This document shows positions 24,871-38,830 of a stretch of 64,000 nt of DNA, piece after piece. Within the stretch, counting starts at the first letter, position 1. Every line of letters begins with the position of its first letter. The stretch spans positions 28,688,984 to 28,752,983 of the forward strand of contig NC_092564.1 of assembly GCF_037975245.1 (NCBI RefSeq), given 5' to 3'. The DNA is from Apostichopus japonicus. Taxonomy: Eukaryota > Echinodermata > Holothuroidea > Aspidochirotida > Stichopodidae. Below the pieces are notes generated by a model. The model was not told the DNA's origin, did no database searches, and saw nothing but the letters and a program-made list of their open reading frames with translations. The position numbers and the translations under genes are program-made.

Positions 24871-25314
24871 TGCTGTGTGTTTAACTAGAAGAAACATACT
24901 TGCAAGAACAAAGCATACGGTTTAATTAATGTAATTAAAGTAAATGAGTGCTGCATATGAAAGGTAATTGTATTTAATATTAGTACTGTAAAAAATTAAT
25001 GAAAGGTGTAAGGTGATTAAAGATATTTGGATACCAAACAAACTGCAAAAACTACAAATCAAGTGCAATGAAAAAATACTACTACATAAGTGCACACTCC
25101 TATGACTATCTGCTTGGACTGTCCTGTTACTGTGGTTGACATGTTGAATGCATTCATATATACATTACATTCAGAAGACAAACTATACAATAAGTACTTC
25201 TAACTTTACTACTGTTTTCAAAAAAAGTTTTGCAAATAAAAAAAAATAAAAAAGGGGTCGGATGGGGGGGTTATCTTTAAAGATGACCTAAATCTTATTG
25301 CTTAAGATAAAATG

Positions 25315-28300
25315 TTATGTTTTTGTGTTCTTCAGCCTCTCAGGTAAGGGATAATTAAACAGCTCATAGTCCTTAGCATATGTCTGATATAAATCTCTCA
25401 ACTCTTTATCAGATAAAGTTTTGTAGAAAGATGTAAAAATACTCTCATCGGAACTGTTGGTCGGACTGCTGTGATTAGAAGATGGGAACGACACATCTTT
25501 GTCAGCGCCAATGACTTTAAGTACGAATTCAGAGTCCTCTTGTAGAGTTTCAAAGTGTCCGAGGATTGTGTAATCAATGTCACACGGTCTACATTGCCTA
25601 TACTGCAGATTCCAATGTTTGTTAAATCCATGACCAGAATTAATGAAGTGAGCAAATTCTGAAAACTTTAGGTCATACGGATCTCCTTTTTGCCAAGTGC
25701 TTCTATAGCGAGAGAGGATATGCCCCCCAATTTTCGCTTGCCAAAACTTAGCTCTTTCAAATGTTGAGTTAGGGGAGAGCTTGTTACGAAATGCAGAGAG
25801 CACCCTTGAAAATGGGTCTCTTGAAAACATAAATTTGGTGTAATTTTGAAGGATGAACTTTTGTTGATGTATGGGATATTTCCATAGCTGCTTCATCCAT
25901 CTTCCAGACTTTGAGTTAATTGTCCTCTGGGAGAACTGATCAGTGGAATCGGCAACACCATCCAAAACAAGGAGAATGCTCTTCCAGCTAGTGCATGCTA
26001 CTTTTGGGATAGAGCAATAGACAAACTTGTACTTGTCGTTGACCCAAATGTTCTTGCTTGGGCTGTCGTAGCTCTCATAACCCATTGAACTACATGCACT
26101 GTATAACTGAGCATGTCTCTTTCGTTGTGTTTCGAGATGGTTGTCAAAGTAGGGACTGTTTGTAGAGTATGAATCTGTCAGCTGCAGAAGAAGAAGATAG
26201 GAGAAGAAGAAGATAGAATCAGTGACTTTGGAAGGCTTACTGACATCACAGTTACCGCTAACTGGGGAATAGCAGTATAGTTCAATGTCACATATTAAAT
26301 ATGTGCAAGAAACCAGTCTTCAGGAGATATAAACACACCTATGTAAAGAGCAAATTGACTCCGCAAAAAGCTTCTAAGAGTACAGACCTGCAGCTTACAG
26401 GATGAACTGATTCAGAAGATAGTCAAGATGTTTTCCAACACAACAGTTTGGACACTTTTTCTTCTCCAAAACTTACCCTGATAAACCCTGCCAGAAATAG
26501 TGTGTGGTTTCTCACACCTTATTTCATCAACAAACTGCAGTGATCACCCGATAACAAGGAACAGTGTAATCAGAAGACATTGAAAGGGGAGGTAATCTGC
26601 AGTTAATCTAGGTTCCTAAATTCTGAGCCAATGGACAACAACAGCCAGTCACATGTTTGCATGTTTGCAAGTGCCAACTGCTTATTTCACTAACAACTGG
26701 ATTGTCTAATTAACAAAGTAAATGTCCACAGCTTTCACTCAAGTATCTCAAAGAGTCACCTTAGGCAGAAGTTGAGTTGTCATATATCACGCCCAAGATG
26801 AGAGGAAACGAAACAATTAGCTAATAGGTAATGTTTCAGCTGATTTTCAAGGTATTCAGCTTGAAAATGTGTTACATCTTTGGAATGCTGCTTTCAATGC
26901 TAAATTGACCACTGTTTTTTAAAATATAATAACTGAACCAATACATGTTCTTTTAGTTTCACATCACAAACAATACTCCACTGGACTGACCAACACTACC
27001 ATATTGTCCTTGAAAATTTCTATAATTTATTGAAACGTCGTTTGAGACCATAAAAGTTGTTTTACACATTGAGTTTTATGTTCCATCCGAAGGAAGTGAC
27101 CTAATGACCTCTGTGTTAGACTTAGTTGTACAGCCACTTTAATAGATGAGCCTTAGATGTTTAAAGGATAATTTCTCAAAAGGTTACAGTGGTGAAGAAC
27201 TACCACCTGGCAGTAGAGCTTTCTGTTTTATGTTCCATCCAAGGAAGTGACCTAATGACCTCTGTGTTAGAATTAGTTGTACAGCCACTTTAATAGATGA
27301 GCCTTAGATGTTTAAAGGATAATTTCTCAAAAGGTTACAGTGGTGTAGAACTGGCAGTGGCGCTTTCTGTCAACTAGAACATTTTGTGCCGAACGTCACT
27401 TTTTTATTATTAGCTACGTCTCATACCATTAGCAGTGCAGTACATATGACCTGCTTCATGTTTATGTATGGGTGAAGGACCCTAGCTCTTATTCTTGATA
27501 TGGGAGGCCATCTGAAACCAAACCTACGCACGCCACTGACCTAGTACTTTACTAACAGGATTTGCTGACTGCTTTAGTGCCATCCATAAGAAGGAAGAGG
27601 TTTACAAAGCGTAATTTCAAGGATGAAATTTGTTTAGTTTCAAACTGAAAAGTAACAAACTCTGATGAGTGCATATCTTCAAAGTGGGGAGCAGTTGCCA
27701 TGACAAATATACTGCCATGGTAACCTAGGGTGTAGTCCTGGCTACTTGCACTGCTTTGCAGAGCTCTGAAGAACTGTATGTCTGCATGCTATGATCTTAA
27801 TCATAAGATGTTCAGGATTCCCCAATGTAAACACCGGCAGCCATCGCCATCAAACAATTGTTGGCTTACCACCGACTGCTAAAATATTATATAGTTTCAT
27901 AGGAATTTGTGTACTGGGCTTCTTAGTGATCAAACCAATAGCTTCTCGACTGGTAACCCAATTTAAATAGTGACCATTATGAATACCTTGAAACATAAAA
28001 TAGCTAGAGATGACATACTGTAAAGTCAAAATATTACTATTCCACTGATTTATAACATTTCCACCGATATTTTCAGCATAAATACATGTTTAAATTCCTT
28101 CAAGCTCTTCATCACCTTTATGTATACAATTATTGCAAAGTTAAGTCCAGCCATGTTTATGTCCACAAGTACCTCAAGCTCATGATTCAATAAATATTGC
28201 TGTGATTCTATTGGTCCAAAGATAACACATCAATTGTTATTGGCATTCACAATTAAATCAATAAACAAAACACTACTTACGCCCATCACATTCCTAACAA

Positions 28301-30112
28301 TCATAATATAGGGAAGTTTTCTTGCAAACACATTATTTCCTCTTTACCAAAAAGGTCGAACGTGGCAATTTGCTGATGACCAGTTCAGGCATTGCACATA
28401 TTGCTAGCTAATACAAAGGGTACACATACTCTTGACATGAGGTGCTTCTGGTAAGAATCTTCAATCACTCCTCCATCCTTAGAAGCCGTTGAATCCTTCC
28501 AAACCTTCAACACTGAAATCTGTTTAAGTTTTGATACGTTGGAGTCCTTTTGCCCTTCTGTCATTATAAATAAAAAAAGGTACACTATATATGACAAAAT
28601 TGAGCAACTTAAAAAGTATAATTCAGTATCTTTGGTCAATGTATTCCCCATTGATAAAAGATGATATTCATGTTTCAAAACAAAGTAATCACTCATTGAC
28701 AGTGTTATTTAGGCACATCAGTTGTCAGAGCATACTACTTCTAGGCTTGAGATTATTGAGGGATTTATCTGCAAAATGACCCTACAAACTACCCTACAGT
28801 CAGTGGTTAACTTGCCATACATTCAGAAAGGAAGGACTTTAAATCTAGCATTCAATTTATGAGTCATCTTAAAGGGTACATGTTCCCCTCACACCTGAAG
28901 AAACTGCTTTTACTCAGGAATAGCAATATTAAACAAATGACACTAATCCAACAAATATATTTTCAATGACAGACTGAACATGTAAGCTATTAACCGTTGC
29001 CAATGATGCACAAAACTTCCTTTTGCAAGTGGTTTATAATGGAAACTGTTTAGAATCATAATTAATCACAATTCAGCCCTATTCCCCCAACATTGTCATG
29101 GCCAAAAACAAGTCTACAAAGGTATGTTACTGTGATAAGTTGTTATCTCATGTGTGAATACAACTCCACTGGTTGGATAAGATTGGCAGAAATGGGGCAA
29201 AATTTAGCATGCTTCCTGCACTACTGACAACCAATGTAGCTATACGCTTCATGTGAACTAAATGACCATTGACTTTCATGCAAAACATAAAACAGTACCT
29301 GAAATTACCATTGACATGCCACAACAAGAATAAGGTGATTGTTTTTACTAAGACGCCAGCCCTACAGTATGTATCAATTTAAATTACATGTTGGAAGTTG
29401 GATCCATGCAACCAAAAAGATTATGAACATAATGGCAATACCTTTTCATTTTGAGTGATTGTTTATAGCTATAACTTCATATGACCTTTGACCCCTGTCA
29501 AGCCACCAAGTTTCTAGCATTCATCAAAAATGTAAAAATTTAAGTATAGAGTTTGATCATGCTGCAGCTCTTCAGCTGTTACCCTTACCAAGTTTTCAGA
29601 CTTTGACCACAAGTAACATTTGACCTGAAATCTAAAAGGTATTTGCTCTCCCCAAGGAAATCTACACACCAAATGTGAACTTTGGCTCAACAAGCATGTT
29701 TACAGTACTTGAGGTATTGCGTTTATCAAGATTTCTTTTTTAATACTCTCTTTACTTCATGTCACCGCTGACATCTCCCAACCCACCCCTCTTCCCCCTC
29801 CCCATATCCCAAAAACAACAACGAAGGTCTGATACTGATCGAAAGAAAGGTATAAACTTAGAATAAAATTTGACCAAGCTGTATTTCTGGAGTCTTCCTA
29901 CCTACAGAAATGTGCTACAGTATGCAGATAAAGAACCTAACAATCTCTATAATCCCCGAAGTATAAGTAATTTTCAAACCTTTTTTAATACTGGAAGTGA
30001 CATAATTCCTGTCCAAAGTAAGGTCTGTAATTTCTGCTCTCTGGTAGACTTGGATGATACAGAGCAGAAGGACAATGAACACAAGAATGCCGACGTAGCT
30101 CTTGGCATTCAT
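25315..30112 (-). CDS. Carbohydrate sulfotransferase (CHST8-14 / HNK-1 sulfotransferase family)
   Basis: Three exons, 30112-29980, 28557-28430 and 26181-25315, join in phase to 375 residues, close to the 340-380 usual for the family. Acceptors are ttataatgacag and cttcttcttctgcag; donors are AAG|GTTTGA (weak) and AGA|GTATGT. The enzyme is expected to transfer sulfate from PAPS to a glycan in the Golgi lumen. Residues 6-23 are a single hydrophobic segment (YVGILVFIVLLLCIIQVY), giving type II topology, followed by a stem region. The 5'-phosphosulfate loop is PKVACTSWK (residues 146-154) and the 3'-phosphate site RDPFSRVLSAFRNK (208-221). C-terminal family blocks CRPCDIDY and LGHFETLQEDSEFVLK are intact. 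An in-frame TGA lies just upstream of the ATG, supporting this start. Acceptor substrate and exact paralogue cannot be told. Introns are 1.4 and 2.2 kb. Confidence 0.9.
27073..27371. repeat. Tandem duplication of about 150 bp
   Basis: Copies at 27073-27224 and 27225-27371 both begin GTTTTATGTTCCATCC and end near GGCAGT...CTTTCTGT, with few differences. They lie in the second intron of the sulfotransferase gene. Confidence 0.95.
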
Positions 30113-30468
30113 TCTAGCTTGGTTTCAAATATTCCTGAAAAAGCAAAAGCAAAGGGGAAAAAATGCAAGTGACGTAAGTTTTGAAAATATATCTATTTAC
30201 ATCAGCTGATGTTCATCAATTTTGTAAGCTGACCCTTAATAATGAATTACAGAGGAAACATACTTGTTTACATCTGCCAATATCTGGTGAGACTTTTGGC
30301 ATTCCATAGTAACCTTGACTTTGTATCATGCCAATGTAAGGGGCAGAACAAGCCTTTTGTTGTGGGTTTAATGTGCACGGAGAATAATATGCTATGTGCA
30401 CGGAGAATAACATGAAACAAGTTTGGGCAGGCATGAGAATGATGAGCAGCTATACAAATGATATTAGT

Positions 30469-31650
30469 AAAACATCTCAACTACCCAATACATCTGTTGC
30501 TAATAATGCAAATGAACTAAATGCCAATACATCTGTTGCTAATAATGCAAATGAACTAAATGCGTTTTACATTAGGTTTGATTGTCATGATTTCTCTAAT
30601 GAGGCCGACGAGCAACATAATTTATCATCCAGTCACTGGACATATCATGCCCCGTTTTTAACTGTAACTGCAGATGAAGTACGTCATGAGTTCTCCAAAC
30701 TAAATTCATGAAAGGTTGCTGGTCCCGATGGGTTGCAACCCCCTGTGCTGAAAAATTGTGCTAATCAACTTGCCAGTATATTTGCAATTATTTTTCATCT
30801 TTCATTTAGTACCCAGACAATACCAACTGTATGGAATCAATGCATTATTCCTGTACCCCAAAAAACATATAAATTGTATGAATGATTTAAGACCTGTAGC
30901 ACTGACCTCAGTGGCAATTGAAACATGTGAGCATCTGGCTCTTAAGTTTTTAAAACCCATTATGGACCAGTATTTAGATCTGATGCAGTTTGCGTACAGG
31001 TCTAAGCATAGTACAGAGGATGCTATTTTATTTTGTCTCAAAAAACTGTATTCACTTCTTGATACAAATTTGGGTGATTTTGTAATAGGGTTGTTTTTTT
31101 TATTTTTCGTCTGCTTTTAATTCAGCCACGCATTTTAGTCAATAAGTTATTAGAAATGAATGTACGCCCTGATTTCATTGGGTGGATTTTTAATTATCTT
31201 ACCAATAGGTCACAATATGTTAATATTAGAACATCTAATAGCACATCCAAGGTTATTATATCAAATACTGGCACCCCACAATGTACAGTTTGAGCACCAT
31301 TCTTTAATATTCACTCTGTATACATCGGATGCAACAGCAACTCATAAAAAATGCTCATTGGTTAAATTTGCAGATGACGCTGCCTTATTGGGTTTGATAA
31401 CAAAAGATAATGCTACTGCCTACCTAGAACAGATACATTTTCTTGAACTCAAAATCAATAAGACCGAAGAAATGGTGATTGATTTTTGGAAGTCCAAATG
31501 GATATTCAATGATGTCATTATGAAAGGAAGTATTGTTGAAAGGGTAGATAATTATAAATATCTCGGGTGGTGATAAATAATCGACTTGCCTGGCGTTATC
31601 GCATCGATATTGAAATGAGGAAACTAAATTCTAGGATGCATTGCCTGTGT
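30469..31650 (+). pseudogene. LINE reverse transcriptase remnant (CR1/Rex/L2-like)
   Basis: Reading across frames gives, in order, ANELNAFYIRFD, EVRHEFSKLNS, KVAGPDGLQPPVLKNCA, NDLRPVALTSVA, MQFAYRSKHSTEDAI, KFADDAALLGL (the catalytic FADD box) and VDNYKYLGW. These are the reverse transcriptase blocks of a non-LTR retrotransposon. An in-frame TGA at about 30708 and several frameshifts (near 30830, 31100 and 31290) show that it is dead. A 39-bp tandem duplication at 30487-30564 near the start is private to this copy. It lies on the far side of the sulfotransferase first exon, in opposite orientation. Confidence 0.85.
30487..30564. repeat. 39-bp tandem duplication inside the LINE remnant
   Basis: AATACATCTGTTGCTAATAA begins both units (30487 and 30526); the units are identical over nearly all 39 bp. 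Confidence 0.95.
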
Positions 31651-34600
31651 ATGATGGAGTGAACAAGAAAACTCTTTTGACACAAGCTAACAGCAATTAC
31701 TTTATAATAATACACCAGGCTCACCAGCTGTGCACATCTTACAGGATATGCAGTATCCATGCATGGCACTGTAAGCATATATAAGGTTTATCTATCACTC
31801 CGGGGGGGGGGGGGAAAGGCAGAAATTACTAATCTTAAAGGTCATCAGTTCACCACATATATATACTGTACTAGAAAGAATGGCTACTGTATACTCAAGC
31901 TCAACATTTCAACAAGCCTTTTGCAGTACTTACTTTTCTAAAAACAGAATTTATTTTGTTGTAATCCCCCTAATTTCTAAGGAGCTACATTTCACCCTTA
32001 CCGCAAGGAACACAAATTGTATTTTTAATATTATCTGAGAGACATATTTAAACCTCCAGTTGGGAGTCAGTTGGTCATACCACCATATTTTACCGAGCAG
32101 TTCAAGGTCATTTTTCAGAAAAATGTCACAAAATAGCAAAAGTAATGTGACTTGATTGTGATCTGATTATGATCTACATAAGGTAAAAATGAGCATGAAA
32201 TGAAATTTGTTGATTTCACACAGAATACCCCAGCATGCCTCACTCAAATCATGGTGGGGGTGGGATAAACATGTACCTTATGTATCTATAGAATACTTAC
32301 ATGAAAAACAGATCACTCCTTTCACATTCTGTACATAGAGAAAGGCTAACAATCCTGAGGTTTCATTGACTACTATTCACAGAATGTGAGCTGATCTCTG
32401 GTATTGTGCACAAGTCTCAATATGTTCAGATTTGAATGCTGGTTGTCAGAAGTAGCTACACTGTACTGTATGTAATGTATTGTCCTACACTCTATATCCT
32501 CAGTGTAATCTGACCTATTTCCTATTATCAGATCGTTCTTGCTGGTAGTATAGTTCCACATAGTGTGATGAGCAAAATGATTTGTATAATACACTCTACC
32601 GTTCCTGAATACATTCAGCTTGTGAATGACACTCTACAATGTTGACTAATCTTATCAGGGGAAAGTCTTCTATCATATGCTGTGCATACTTCTCCACAGT
32701 TTATATTTGCAAACCGACTTAACTTCACAATGGCAAACATAGGTACATATACTTTACAGATTTTGGCATAAACCAGGAAAGTTCTAGTAAAGAGCAGAGG
32801 AATGACTGTCATACAATTTGCACAAAATAAAAGAGTCAAACAGTCAGAAGAATAACAGGTTTGAAATGTATCCACTAGCAAGGTGACATTTTAATACAAA
32901 TTATTCAGAGAGATGTGGGTATAATTTAATGACACAAACACTTTTGTATATGCATGTTTGATAACAAGCGTACAAGGGAGAGGTCCCACACCTTTTATTG
33001 AATGTGGGGAAAGTGGATGGAGCATGTGTCAGCCCCTCTCCCAAGTTTGTAACTAGAGATGCACTCCACTGCATCTGTGGATCATTTAGATGGATCCTTT
33101 GAATGCACAGAGCACAGTGCCATGCAATCAAATGATATTAACAGTTCCACATAGAGCTACCACATAATCTTTGAACTATCTTGGGGATTATACAAAATGG
33201 CTTGGATTTGGAATAGTCGTACTAAACGTTTACAAGACTCCCAACATTTTGAATCGCCTGTCGGACACATGTGAAAGTACTTTACTTGAAGAGTCGTCCA
33301 GAAGCCGACCTGCTTTCTGCACCTCCCAGATTGCTAGAGCTTCCTATGCTACCGAACAGGAAACAGCCTTATTGCCCAAACATAAATTTAAATATAATGG
33401 AACCAAATTGGCCCGCATTAGCAGAGAAACAATGTCAATCAGCTACTTGATTGAACTCTCAATTGATTCAACACATCTGTTTTACTAAGATTATTGTGGG
33501 AATTCTGTGTTCAATTGTAATGTGAACATTCATAGTAGGCTAAAATTAGCAATTTGGAGAAAAGCATGTGTCTGCTATCTTTAGGTTTCACTTCTGGGCA
33601 TAGCAATAGGTTGCAAAACACATCTTCATGAAATGTTGTTTGCTATGAAAACTATTCTCTCCCAATTGCTTTCCCCAATCAGCCACCCTTCTACCATCCA
33701 ATCATGATGATGACAAATCAGTATTACTTTGTATATAAATCATAATTATACAGCCATTTACACTGCTGTTACACTGCATTGCTGCCAGAGAATGCTGATG
33801 AGTTCTACAGCAGAGGTGGACATGGAATCCATCTTGCTGGCCACAGTACAAAATAAAACACATCCATTTCAAGGCCTCAGAGCCTAAAAAGTGTATGGGA
33901 GCAAAATGTGTTAACATGTACAGCACTGTCTATTTGATATGTTGAGAAAAAGAGCTGTTATACAAAACTCCTAACATTCTTTACACAATACTCATACCAC
34001 ATTATAGGTTTTCACAGGCTTCATCGACAGCGTTGGAAACCTACTGTACCTCTGGAGTGCCGCAGGAAATCTGCGCATGGGCCACACCTAAAGCCACCTT
34101 CTATATGGTCTACAGCAACATTAGTACAGGCACAATATGAGTAACTAATACATTAATTAAAAAAGTCATTAAAATCAATTAGTTTCTTTGTTTTTCATCA
34201 GCATAAAGATTTGATTGATTTAGACTAACTTCAAGAGAATAAAATTATACAATCTGAGGATACATTTTCTTGGACTCTTTATTCTTGATCCTGACTGCCC
34301 AAGTCCTTTGTTCCGTACATCTAAGTGTGAGTCCTGGTTCTGCACAGCAAAGTCTGAGTACTTACTCTAGTTTTACAGCACTGGCACACACACGTCATCC
34401 AGATTACATTGATTTACAATTTTTATCATAACCAAACATCCTTCTTGGGTTATGTTTACAACTTCCTGGTTGACCAGGAAACATAACACTGTATATGATT
34501 TCAACTATTTATATAAAAATATATATGTATACACTTATTATTACAATATATGTGCGGTCTCCCGATGGATACATCCAGGGCAAGCACTTCCAAGGACTTC

Positions 34601-35394
34601 CTGCTAGGAATATCGCATGTTTACGGTACGTATGGGAAGCCATTTGGATTTTGTGCCCTGTTGATAATATCTTCAAGTTCTCAATAAAGATATGCACATT
34701 TTCCTTAAGTTCAAGTTTGCTATAAAATCTCTAAACACTCTCATATACACGAGAAAATGACAAATTATCTTTAAAACGAAACAAATAAATATCGCAAAAA
34801 AAGAAGTCTTTCTCTAATTTAAAGAAGTTAAATACAGTGCAACTTCAAATGAAGTGAAGGTACCCTTCATTAGTATTAATGATTTAATTCTACGGCTAAT
34901 AGAAATATCTTCATATCAGATTAGAGATATTTGCAGTGTCTATCAGAGTTATCTTGAAATGATGAATTTAGGCAAACTTTTTTGAGTTGTTGACATATAT
35001 CATAGTTCAAGAAAGGAAACTTTTTAATTAATGCAAGTAATATTTCCATATTACATAGCTTTTCTAGATTCATGATACGATATTCATTTTGAATATGCTA
35101 AATCACTGAAATGCTTAAAGACTAAACTGATGACAATGTTAGCTGCTTAGTGCAGGCCATAATGTTCAATTTAATAAATTGTTTGATAAATTCTAATTAT
35201 AACTTAATCAAACTATTTGTTGGAGCTATTTAGAAACTGACCTAACGTGTTAGATTGTGAAGTCCTGCCACTTTATATTTAAAACATCCTTTCTGAACTA
35301 AACAAGAGCCAAACGGACACTATGGTTCCTAGATTAGTGGAATATTAAAGCACTGTTTGTCATCACCCAATATCATTATATTTATGCCAACACA

Positions 35395-36860
35395 TACAAG
35401 CTAATAACCAATAACTTAAATCAAAGTTTGGATATATTCTGACTTAAGGTTGTGGAGTTAGTGCAACTTTAAAATTTTGGTCCCTCCCAAAGAAATTGGA
35501 ACCTATAAAATTTTGAGCATTACTGGTTCCACAAATATGTGACCCAGACAAAGTGGCTCAAAAATATATTTGCCCTCATAAATTCAACCTAGAGCTTAAA
35601 ATGTGGGCCAAATTGTTCCAAACAGTATTGGGCCTCACCAATTCGAGCCCAAAGAATGTGTGCCACAATGCATTTTAGATGGCAATACAATTTGGGCGCA
35701 CCCGGCCCAAAAATGGTCCCAGATGGCCTACACATTCCAGTTTTTTAGTTGCAGAGTTATTGCAATGTAAAGAAAATGTGGGCCGAAATGCATCTGAGAT
35801 GGAAACTAGAGCAGCAACACTGCAGTGGCTCAACCCATCATCTGTAGAGGAAACCAATTCAGTGGAGGGCTGCAATGAATCTATAGTGCAGTGTTGTATG
35901 TATGCATTGTTTAATCAGGGAGCAGCTACAGTACAGTAGCACCTCCCTGGTTTAATTACAGCATAATCAGGTTACACTGATTAGCAAATTCTGCCCTGAA
36001 AGTAATTCTAACCAATTAGTCATTGCCACCAAGCTTAGACCACTTCCCTACTCAGACTGATTCAGGATAAGGGGTCATACACCATCAGGACAATCGGCAC
36101 ACACAATTGGCATAGGAAGGATCTGCCTGCTGATATGCAATTGCTTATGACTTCCGGCTATTCTGCACCCTGATGCGCTTCCTCCCTCCAGATAAAGCTC
36201 ACTACCACATCCTTTATCCACATATCAAAGGAGTGAGAACTCTCAAAAGAATGCTAGTGCACTGAGAAATGATGAAATTGCAAAAAATTACCACTTTCCT
36301 TTATCCAATCATATATTCATGGAAAAGTTGTATTGCCATCCCAATGTGGCACCTTCACTGCAAATTTCACAAAACTCAGCCTGCAATTGTAGAAGTAGAC
36401 TTTTTAGATAAGACAGACAATTTTTCCAACTATAGTATCACATAAGCTCTACCCACAATTGGAGGATTGAGCTTATAACCTGGTGCAGAAGTGGCACACA
36501 TGGTTCTTACATATTTAGGCCTACATACATGTACCAGAGCATTAACCAACAACTGTGTACCAGGTTTGGCTACAATCCAATTTATGGTCATGGAGTTATT
36601 GCAATGTCAAAAAAGGTGGGCCCAACTGGTCCAAAATATATTGGGCCCCACAATTCTGGCCCAAAGAATGTTTCCCAAAAATGCATTTGAGGTGTAAATT
36701 AAATTTAGGCCCACCCAGCCCAAAAAGTGGGTCTGGAATTTGTTGGGACCCAGATGTTCCACCAAAATTAGGTCTTCATTTACCAGCTATAAACAACTGT
36801 ATACCAAGTTTGGTTACAATCCAACTTAGGGTTGTGGAATTCCATTTGACCCCATAACCT
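35395..36860. repeat. Dispersed repeat family with GGGCC-rich words, two or three copies
   Basis: Blocks at about 35395-35760, 36490-36730 and 36780-36850 share AACTGT(G/A)TACCA(A/G)GTTTGG, GTTATTGCAATGT, ATATTGGGCC, GCCCAAAGAATGT and ATGCATTT in order. These appear to be diverged copies of one interspersed element; the short open frames inside are incidental. Confidence 0.7.
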
Positions 36861-38144
36861 CATTAATATTGATAAGGTAGGCACCAAAAACAATAGGGAA
36901 CACCTCACTATAATAATTGTCTCCGCAAAAAGACTTGCATGGCTTTAGTTACTGACATATATGTACATGAATGAGGTTGACACTAAATATATGCAGATAA
37001 TGGCACAATGTTGTTATTTGAGTACATTTTTCAGACAAACAATTTTTAATATAAACTACACTGACTAAACTTATCCGTGGTTGCTAACTACAACAAATTT
37101 ACACAGCCCTATATCAAGAAAATATACAACAGTTGAGTGTCTTTTAAAGTTCACTGCTTACTCTCACTCTCTCTCTCTTTGTTATATTCCTCTGCACAGC
37201 TTATATCATGCAGCCCCTTTCTATCTCCTGCATCCCTTTCTATGGACTTCTTCATTGTCTCACTCCTGCTCATTCCATTTCTGGCAGCAAACTTTTTTTC
37301 TAAGGTACTGTTAGAGTACATGTGAGCTATATTGCACAATCATTTGAGAGTATTTTCTGTGACATGGTACATCATATCTACAAAGATCTTGTAGAAATGC
37401 ACTTGCACAGTAGTGTTTATTAAACAACGTACTGTAGTATGTACGTAGCCAACATACTTACATACGTGGTTTGATTAGGACTTGTGCAATGGAGTAAATC
37501 CATTTGATGTGACAGCCACATATTAAGAGAACATACTGCATAAAAGTTTAATTATACAGCTGAGCAGGGATATGTACCTAACTTGCATCCACAAAACTGA
37601 AGCTAGAGCTCTTCAAATAACTGGCTCTCGACGCTTGAGTGAACCTCAGACATATGTTGGTGGCGTATATTGCAATACAGTACATAGTCATAGTGTAACA
37701 TACAAATGTCACAAGCACTGTAAGTACTACTGTACATAGTACTTCACAAAACACTGTTGTCCTGAATATGCGATGCAATAGGTCACTAGAAAATTACATG
37801 ATTTGTTAATATACTGTAGCTCCCATTGACTAACAGTAATGCAGAAAAAAAAGTCGCTTTCTGGCTGAGCTGAGCGTAGGTCAGAATCTAACTATTAGAT
37901 TTCTTAAGCAAAAGCTAGGACTTTTTGTTCATTACAGCTAAGATTAGCTAATTAAGTAGATAATAAATCAACACTACATTGATATCATAGATATCTGGTC
38001 CAGAACTTTGCCACAGTAAATTAACAGTTGATGGACTGCATCAAAAGGTATCAATAAAGATATAATTAATATTTCTTTCCGCTTATATTTTGAGCTATGG
38101 ATCCCATGGAAGATAACATGATGTGAACTATGTTTCATACCAAA

Positions 38145-38830
38145 CAGACTAGGACATTTAAACCAGAAAGCCTGCAGGCTTTGTGGCTCCTTGCCATATA
38201 TATTTTGCCCAAAATGCCACTTAAGTATATGACAATGTAGAGCAAACAAGTCAAATTTGTCCAATAATTCAGTGTTACCAGCAGATCAGAGATTTCCAGC
38301 TCCATTTTTGTAGCACTCACTTGTGAGCATCAACCAATTAATTCACTGGTAAGGATTTTACAATACAAAGCTTTAATTTCAAAATGTTTCAATATCCAGA
38401 CAGTGCAGTCTTCCTACATGTGAAACATAGACACATATGTTTTACATATGAGCGAATGGATGTTTTCATACACCTATTTTGAGCTAGCAAATCAGATTTG
38501 CCACCAACCACCCATTTGACAATTGTTTTTAAGGAATGAGATTTACATGACATTATACAATGCACATGAAATATTTTCATCAATAACTGATGAAGCCAAA
38601 GTCAAAATCACAGAGAATAGAGCCAATTTTGAGACCATTTGAGATAACCTGTGGACTCCTTGACCCTCAGAGTGTGAAAACTGACGACCGCCACTTGAGT
38701 GTGTTTAAATCACCCAACACAAGAGTATCAACAGTTTGACACAGATTTCAATTCAGGGCTGATTGTATATGTAATGTTGACTCTTATTCAGACCTATACA
38801 TAGTGAGCCTCTTCACAAAACTAACTGAAC
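38145..38830. repeat. Dispersed repeat, copy 2 (copy 1 at 926-1640)
   Basis: Same order of conserved blocks as copy 1, from the GCCTG(A/C)AGGCTTTGTG palindromic start to GAGCC(C/T)CTTCACAAAACT at the end. Confidence 0.85.

Noticed and set aside
25315-26085. Single-exon 256-residue sulfotransferase starting at 26085
   Set aside because: The frame stays open upstream to a good acceptor at 26181 and joins in phase to two further exons. The Met at 26085 is internal.
30394-31573. Intact reverse transcriptase gene
   Set aside because: The blocks are spread over different frames with stops and frameshifts; it is a dead LINE copy.
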